64,000 nt of DNA, taken from NCBI GenBank assembly GCA_040757575.1, contig JBFLXA010000005.1, positions 1-64,000 on the forward strand, given 5' to 3'. The position numbers and the translations under genes are program-made. Numbering within the stretch: the first letter of the stretch is position 1; each line of letters starts with the position of its first letter. Below the pieces are notes generated by a model that was not told the DNA's origin, did no database searches, and worked only from the letters and a program-made list of their open reading frames with translations. Shown here one piece after another: positions 59,562 through 64,000 of this stretch. Source of the DNA: PFJX01 sp040757575. Its GTDB lineage: Bacteria; Pseudomonadota; Gammaproteobacteria; Burkholderiales; Thiobacillaceae.

Positions 59562-60869
59562 ATGGATATTCCGACCCTGACCCGGCTTGACGCCGCCGCC
59601 CCCGACTTCCAGCCCCGGCTGGCCCAGTTGCTGGCCTTCAACGACGCCACCGACAGCGGCATCCAGTCGGCCGTCACCGAGATTCTGGGGGCCGTGCGCG
59701 CCCGGGGGGACGCGGCGGTCATGGAATACACCGCCCGCTTCGACCGCATGCCCGTGGCCGCCATGGCCGACCTGGAACTCTCCCGGGCCGACCTGGAGGC
59801 CGCCAAGGCCAACCTGCCCCTGCGCTTGCTGCAAGCCCTGGAACAGGCCGCCGAACGGGTGCGGCTCTACCACGAGAAGCAGGTCCAGGGCTCCTGGACC
59901 TACACCGAAGCGGACGGCACCGTGCTGGGCCAGCAGGTCACTCCCCTGGACCGGGTGGGCCTGTACGTGCCCGGCGGCAAGGCGGCCTATCCCTCCTCGG
60001 TGCTCATGAACGCCATTCCCGCCAAGGTGGCGGGGGTGAAGGAACTCATCATGGTGGTGCCTACGCCGGACGGCGTAAGGAACGATCTGGTACTGGCCGC
60101 CGCTGCCATCTCCGGCGTGGACCGGGTGTTCACCATCGGCGGCGCCCAGGCCGTGGGCGCCCTGGCCTATGGCACCGAGACCGTGCCCCAGGTGGACAAG
60201 ATCGTCGGCCCGGGCAACGCCTATGTGGCCGAAGCCAAGCGCCGGGTGTTCGGCATCGTCGGCATCGACATGATCGCCGGGCCTTCCGAAATTCTGGTGA
60301 TCTGCGACGGCAAGACCGACCCGGACTGGATTGCCATGGACCTGTTCTCCCAGGCGGAACACGACGAGCTGGCCCAGTCCATCCTCATCAGCCCCGACGC
60401 CGCCTTCCTGGACGCTGTGCAGGCCAGCGTGGCCAAGCTGCTGCCCACCATGCCCCGGCAGGAAGTCATCGCCACCTCCCTGGGCAACCGGGGCGGCATG
60501 GTGCTCTGCCAGGACCTGGCCCAGGCAGCGGACATCGCCAACTTCATCGCCCCGGAACACCTGGAACTGTCCGTGGAAGACCCCCAGGCCATGCTGCCCC
60601 TGATCCGACACGCCGGCGCCATCTTCATGGGACGTCACACCTGCGAAGCCCTGGGGGACTACTGCGCCGGCCCCAACCACGTGCTGCCCACCTCCCGCAC
60701 GGCCCGCTTCTCCTCACCCCTGGGGGTCTACGACTTCCAGAAGCGCTCCAGCCTCATCCAGGTATCGGAAGCCGGCGCCCGCACCCTGGGCGAAATCGCC
60801 GCCGCCCTGGCCTACGGCGAAGGCCTCCAGGCCCACGGCCGGTCTGCGGAGTTCCGGTTCAACGACTGA
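59562..60869 (+). CDS. hisD: histidinol dehydrogenase
   Basis: The enzyme oxidises histidinol to histidine using zinc and NAD. Conserved zinc and catalytic regions are LFSQAEHDELAQ (Gln/His ligands), FIAPEHLELSVEDP (catalytic Glu–His), and NHVLPT, GVYDFQKRSSLIQVSE near the end. 435 aa is normal. It follows hisG by 22 bases. The last ~100 codons and 15 bases after the stop are repeated 1193 bp downstream. Confidence 0.96.
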   Translation: MDIPTLTRLDAAAPDFQPRLAQLLAFNDATDSGIQSAVTEILGAVRARGDAAVMEYTARFDRMPVAAMADLELSRADLEAAKANLPLRLLQALEQAAERVRLYHEKQVQGSWTYTEADGTVLGQQVTPLDRVGLYVPGGKAAYPSSVLMNAIPAKVAGVKELIMVVPTPDGVRNDLVLAAAAISGVDRVFTIGGAQAVGALAYGTETVPQVDKIVGPGNAYVAEAKRRVFGIVGIDMIAGPSEILVICDGKTDPDWIAMDLFSQAEHDELAQSILISPDAAFLDAVQASVAKLLPTMPRQEVIATSLGNRGGMVLCQDLAQAADIANFIAPEHLELSVEDPQAMLPLIRHAGAIFMGRHTCEALGDYCAGPNHVLPTSRTARFSSPLGVYDFQKRSSLIQVSEAGARTLGEIAAALAYGEGLQAHGRSAEFRFND

Positions 60870-60884
60870 ACGCGGCTGGCCGCT
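60520..60884 (+). repeat. hisD 3' end, copy 1 of a direct repeat
   Basis: This is the functional hisD end. From about 60582 to 60884 it is nearly identical, with about four mismatches by eye, to 61775–62077. Identity stops exactly after CGCGGCTGGCCGCT in both copies, 15 bases past the hisD stop. Confidence 0.9.
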
Positions 60885-61088
60885 TATTGCCGAAAGGCAG
60901 CAAACGCCTCAGTCCGGTTGTTCAATACGGTGATGCTTCAACTGGAGACGTCAAGCGCTGCAAAGCCGCGTGCGGCAGGGCCACGCTCACACTGGTGGGC
61001 CAGTACCTGCCTTCGCCTAGGCTGCCGACGCCATCATTCCCGATGCTTGATGTAAGCTACCTTAACGAGGCTTGATACCGGGGCCAGG
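60885..61088. other. intergenic after hisD
   Basis: About 200 bp with no gene, hairpin or promoter I can support. It marks the left part of the segment between the two hisD 3' copies. Confidence 0.5.
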
Positions 61089-61325
61089 ATGCCTACCGTT
61101 CTGCGTCTACTCAATTGGCGCTTTCACTTCTATTCAGATGAAGGTCAGGAGCCGCCGCATATTCATGTCAGAACGCCCGACGGGGAATGCAAGTTCTGGC
61201 TTGCGCCAGTGCGACTCGCTCGAGTGGACAGCGTAAAACCAAGCGAGGTAAGACGTATTGAAGTCGCGGTCCTGGAACATGAAGCCCTTTTCTTGGAGAA
61301 ATGGCATGAACACAGACAAGCTTGA
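61089..61325 (+). CDS. DUF4160 protein (second pair)
   Basis: The protein (78 aa) shows the DUF4160 core WRFHFYSDEGQEPPHIHVRTPDGECKFWLAPVRL. It differs clearly from the copy near murA, so it is not a recent duplicate. It lies between the two copies of the hisD 3' end, as cargo of the duplicated segment. It overlaps the DUF2442 gene by 20 bp. Confidence 0.8.
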   Translation: MPTVLRLLNWRFHFYSDEGQEPPHIHVRTPDGECKFWLAPVRLARVDSVKPSEVRRIEVAVLEHEALFLEKWHEHRQA

Positions 61326-61581
61326 ACTCGATCCCCGTGCCATTCGGGCATGGGTGGAAAACCGGATGGTTTTTATAGAACTGACGGATGGGCGCCAGAT
61401 CGGCTTTCCCGCCGCACGGTTCCGTTTGCTCGCCCAGGCCTCTGATGAAGCGTTGACCCAAGTGGAGTTATGTCTGAACGGGGCAGCATTGCGCTGGGAA
61501 GCCCTGGACGAGGATATATCTGTCCGTGGTGTGGCCGAAGGCCGGTTCCAACTCCCCTTGCCGGTTGCGATGGCGGCATGA
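61306..61581 (+). CDS. DUF2442 protein (second pair)
   Basis: The protein (91 aa) has the DUF2442 pattern IRAWVENRMVFIELTDGRQIGFPAARFRLLAQASDEALTQVELCLNGAALRWEALDEDISVRGV. GGAGAAATGGC precedes the ATG at 61306. It is cargo with the DUF4160 gene between the duplicated hisD ends. Confidence 0.8.
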   Translation: MNTDKLELDPRAIRAWVENRMVFIELTDGRQIGFPAARFRLLAQASDEALTQVELCLNGAALRWEALDEDISVRGVAEGRFQLPLPVAMAA

Positions 61582-61710
61582 TGATGAAGCGCCTGCAATC
61601 AGGCTAACCCTCTTGGATAGCCGGGGCGTGTACCCAGTTTCGCTAAGCTTTATCGAAGCCGCACTCTGGAGGTCATTGGCAACAGCCTGCCCGGATGGGC
61701 ATTGATCCAC

Positions 61711-62077
61711 GCCCTGGGCAGCAGAAATTGCCAACTACTTCGCCCCGGAACTCCTGTAACTCTCCGTGGCAGATCCCCAGGCCATGCTGCCCCTGATCCG
61801 CCACGCCGGCGCCATCTTCATGGGACGTCACACCTGCGAAGCCCTGGGGGACTACTGCGCCGGTCCCAACCACGTGCTGCCCACCTCCCGCACGGCCCGC
61901 TTCTCCTCACCCCTGGGGGTCTACGACTTCCAGAAGCGCTCCAGCCTCATCCAGGTATCGGAAACCGGCGCCCGCACCCTGGGCGAAATTGCCGCCGCCC
62001 TGGCCTACGGCGAAGGCCTCCAGGCCCACGGCCGGTCTGCGGAGTTCCGGTTCAACGACTGAACGCGGCTGGCCGCT
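61711..62077 (+). pseudogene. hisD 3' fragment, duplicated and decayed
   Basis: This matches the last ~120 codons of hisD and 15 bases beyond, at an offset of 1193 bp. The first ~65 bp are diverged: a one-base length change and an in-frame TAA (61757–61759) replace the catalytic EHLE with ELL-stop. From about 61775 it is almost identical to hisD. The open frame starting at 61766 gives only the C-terminal 98 residues and cannot be active. A terminator hairpin follows at 62085, which may be the original his-operon end. Confidence 0.9.
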
Positions 62078-62084
62078 CATGAGG

Positions 62085-62106
62085 ACCCCGGCTTGGCCGG
62101 GGTTTA
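62085..62106 (+). terminator. terminator-like hairpin after the hisD fragment
   Basis: ACCCCGGC-TTG-GCCGGGGT is followed by TTTATT. Its place just after the duplicated hisD end suggests it once closed the his transcript. Confidence 0.65.
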
Positions 62107-62291
62107 TTGTGTCTGGATGTTGCGGCAGAAGTTATCGCGTTCGCTGCATGGAGGCCGATGGGCAGCTATCGCCTCACAACCGCCGGACGTTTCTCCGGGG
62201 TTCCAACGGCGGGTCTCTGGGTGCAGCGGTCATCCAAGATGACGGTCTGCTTTCTTTAGTCTGTATCGGTCTGGACCCGCCTTAGGTCGAG

Positions 62292-62999
62292 CTAGGCCGC
62301 AAGACGTTCGTCGTCATCTTCGAGCACAGCAGATACAGCCTGCATGGCACCAGGTTCACGGATCAGGGCAAACCAAGCAGTCAGAAAATGATGGAACGCC
62401 TCGACTTTGGTCGTAGCGACATCCCAGCCAACTACAATCGGCTTGCTGCCCAGTATTTCTCTGTCCTCGGAGAAGAACACCAAAAGTTCTATCGAGTTGG
62501 ATTTCCCCATGAACGCGCAGACATTGCCATGGGCAAGTGCATTTCTGAGAACTTTGAGAACGTCTCTCGCCTTCCCAGGCAATCTAATTATGTTGTTGTC
62601 ATTCTTTCTCGGTTGGGGTCCCCATAAATCTTCGGCATGCCTCCGTACTTCGCTTAACGCGCCAACGTGGCCGAAGCGCCAAGGATCGATTGCACTTGTT
62701 CCAAAGAGTCGAGATTGGGCAAACGGCAGGTTGATTTCAGCCTTTACCCGACTCAACGCAAATTTGTATTGCTCCTGGCTTATACCGTCGAAAGCCGGGT
62801 GTGCTTCTCTGTTCTCAAACGCACCCGTGTTGTCATGTTTGAGAAACTCCCACGGCGACGCAAAGCCAGCCATAGCGACCATCAGCATTGCGGTTACGGA
62901 GAGGTCTCGTTCAGTTGCGTTATTGGCCTGTTCCAAGCGCTTCCACAATTCCTCCACTCGCGCCGGAAAATCCGTGTAGGGGTTAGCGTAAATGCCCAT
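62292..62999 (-). CDS. HEPN-like protein of unknown function
   Basis: The protein (235 aa) is mostly helical and contains KVLRNALAHGNVCAF, an Rx4H motif as in HEPN ribonuclease or nucleic-acid-binding domains, at about 151–165. The first 60 residues (RVEELWKRLEQANNATERDLSVTAMLMVAMAGF) also look like a helical bundle. I do not recognise the full-length family. HEPN proteins often act in toxin–antitoxin or abortive-infection defence, but no antitoxin is obvious. It starts three bases after the stop of the upstream gene at 63003–63758, so they are one operon. GC is lower than the core genes. Confidence 0.7.
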   Translation of the reverse strand: MGIYANPYTDFPARVEELWKRLEQANNATERDLSVTAMLMVAMAGFASPWEFLKHDNTGAFENREAHPAFDGISQEQYKFALSRVKAEINLPFAQSRLFGTSAIDPWRFGHVGALSEVRRHAEDLWGPQPRKNDNNIIRLPGKARDVLKVLRNALAHGNVCAFMGKSNSIELLVFFSEDREILGSKPIVVGWDVATTKVEAFHHFLTAWFALIREPGAMQAVSAVLEDDDERLAA

Positions 63000-63002
63000 T
63001 TG

Positions 63003-63758
63003 TCATCCTCTGTCTTGCCGCTCAAGTCCCCAGACTAGGGGCGGGCCGTATCTGTGTGAAAGCCAGCCGACGCAGGTCCATTTAAAACCACCGAATTCTC
63101 TTGCAGGTCGATCAGCGTGGTATTCAAAAGCCGCCTTGCCGGACATTCCACCTCCGTGGAAACGCCGTAGCCAGGAAAAATGAGAGTTCGACCCATCCGA
63201 GATAATGAGCGCCCGGTCGGTCAGGCGCTCGGCTAGTTTCGAAAAGAGGTTGGCGCAGGGCGGGTAACTGGCTTGCTTGTTGGCTAGGAAGTAAGTATTT
63301 GAACCACTTTCCCCCCGACTGTCTCCCCGATGCATAAACACTGAGAGACTGCGAAGAGAAAACTCTTTCACCAATGCGATTTGCCCAAACCCCCTTCGTC
63401 GTACGACACAAATCCGACGGCCATCATCACGGCCATACTTATCCCAAACTGAGCCCGGTTCAAGATGCCTATATGTGGCCCCGGCTTCACTCTGCCGAAC
63501 TTCGATCTCTGCATCGAGAACGCCGCGCGTCTCAGACGCCATTAACTGGTACGACAGTAGTTGCCTGCCGAGCGCCCCACCCTTCCCCCCTGTTGGGTAG
63601 ATGTCACAGAACCAGAATGTACCGATGTGCTCGTTCAGCACTGCAATAGGCTCCTCAATATCGTTGCCCGCAGCAGGATAGAAAAAGGTGTTCCCTGGAA
63701 TAGTTTCAAGCCAGTGAGGGTCAATGAAGTGTTTGGAGTCCTGAGAATTCACTTCCAA
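63003..63758 (-). CDS. unknown protein, first gene of the HEPN unit
   Basis: The protein (251 aa) is not recognised. An N-terminal NTFFYPAAGNDIEEPIAVLNEHIGTFWFCDIYPTGG (about 23–59) has the shape of a glycine-containing beta–loop–helix followed by an acidic end, loosely like a Rossmann nucleotide or SAM site. RALIISDGSNSHFSWLRRF comes near the end. Lower GC and an unusual composition suggest transfer. It is three bases upstream of the HEPN-like gene, so both are probably made together. The start could be at 63758 or a later Met. Confidence 0.6.
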   Translation of the reverse strand: MEVNSQDSKHFIDPHWLETIPGNTFFYPAAGNDIEEPIAVLNEHIGTFWFCDIYPTGGKGGALGRQLLSYQLMASETRGVLDAEIEVRQSEAGATYRHLEPGSVWDKYGRDDGRRICVVRRRGFGQIALVKEFSLRSLSVFMHRGDSRGESGSNTYFLANKQASYPPCANLFSKLAERLTDRALIISDGSNSHFSWLRRFHGGGMSGKAAFEYHADRPAREFGGFKWTCVGWLSHRYGPPLVWGLERQDRG

Positions 63759-64000
63759 AAAACCTTCAATATCAATGGAGGTACATTTCTAGGGTCCAGT
63801 TGCAGGTTCGTAAAGCAAGGTAAACCGTATCGGTCTTGATCGTCACCTACGCCTCTGCCGAGGTGAGTGCGTAGCGTAGCCTATGGGGCAGATTTCGGAG
63901 TATTCCTGCCGTTTGAATGAAAGGCATGTAGGACAATCGACAGACCGCTTGAGGTTCGTTCCTGTCTGTAGCTATCCAATACTTCACACCACTTTTCAGC
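63759..64000. other. right-edge intergenic
   Basis: About 240 bp with no supported gene. It would hold the promoter of the minus-strand HEPN unit, but no clear -35/-10 pair stands out. Confidence 0.4.

Noticed and set aside
61766..62062. 98-codon open frame with HisD similarity as a real gene
   Set aside because: It is only the C-terminal end of hisD, lacks the catalytic residues and follows a stop in the matching frame; annotated as a pseudogene fragment.

Overview
The window reads as chromosomal DNA of a high-GC Gram-negative bacterium, most likely a betaproteobacterium of the Rhodocyclales or a close relative. The pointers are the mlaFEDCB–bolA–murA–hisG–hisD order, short-form HisG, YfhM/PbpC, LpxH, an exosortase-type PEP-CTERM protein with a sigma-54 promoter, a rhodanese–TusA–DsrE2 sulfur-transfer set and a phosphoribulokinase. 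I cannot name a species. Most of the window is ordinary, densely packed core genome with many 1–8 bp gene overlaps. Foreign-looking material is confined to the first ~370 bp and to the last ~6 kb.

Layout. (1) 1–367: gene-free edge with three palindromes. (2) 368–8765 (-): operon alpha-2-macroglobulin (yfhM-like) – pbpC – small conserved protein. (3) 8924–14700: glgA, an Aer-like chemoreceptor, gnd and zwf (glycogen and oxidative pentose phosphate metabolism). (4) 14811–19912: PhnD-like binding protein, hybrid histidine kinase and response regulator/diguanylate cyclase, forming one signalling operon. (5) 19909–31128: ogt–xerD, a Cache/PAS membrane protein, a Rieske oxygenase, DUF455–VanZ, a nitroreductase, an M48-like protein with an altered HExxH motif, a Crp/Fnr regulator, sfsA, a methyltransferase with an FKBP/SlyD-like N-terminus, and phosphoribulokinase. 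(6) 31180–36951: an OmpR-type two-component pair, then DUF2238–folE–ICMT–cytochrome b561–yceI–yceI. (7) 37048–43621: a small secreted protein, tRNA-Pro, ispB, tRNA-Thr, rhodanese–tusA–dsrE2, a sigma-54-driven PEP-CTERM gene, a FadL-type porin and an exported protein. (8) 43678–50482: lpxH, a cyclophilin, an L,D-transpeptidase and a TPR protein sharing an NTF2-like tail, glnS and cysS. (9) 50576–58219: a methionine-rich repeat protein, a DUF72-like fragment, mlaFEDCB, an ABC-2 exporter, bolA and murA. (10) 58324–64000: two DUF4160–DUF2442 pairs flanking hisG–hisD, a ~365 bp duplicated and decayed hisD 3' end, and a two-gene minus-strand operon with a HEPN-like protein.

How they fit together. 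Several units concern the envelope: pbpC/A2M, L,D-transpeptidase, Mla lipid transport, LpxH, MurA and the porin. Others concern signalling (an Aer-like MCP, two kinase systems, a diguanylate cyclase) and redox or sulfur chemistry (Rhd–TusA–DsrE2, b561/YceI, nitroreductase, possibly the Met-rich protein).

The most unusual observations are: the HQxxH change in the M48 protein; the duplicated hisD end beside a DUF4160/DUF2442 cassette; the Cys-free Met-rich repeat protein; paired upstream sites plus a sigma-54 promoter plus a leader hairpin before the PEP-CTERM gene; a FolE that has lost a catalytic His; the FKBP-like/methyltransferase fusion; and the HEPN two-gene unit.
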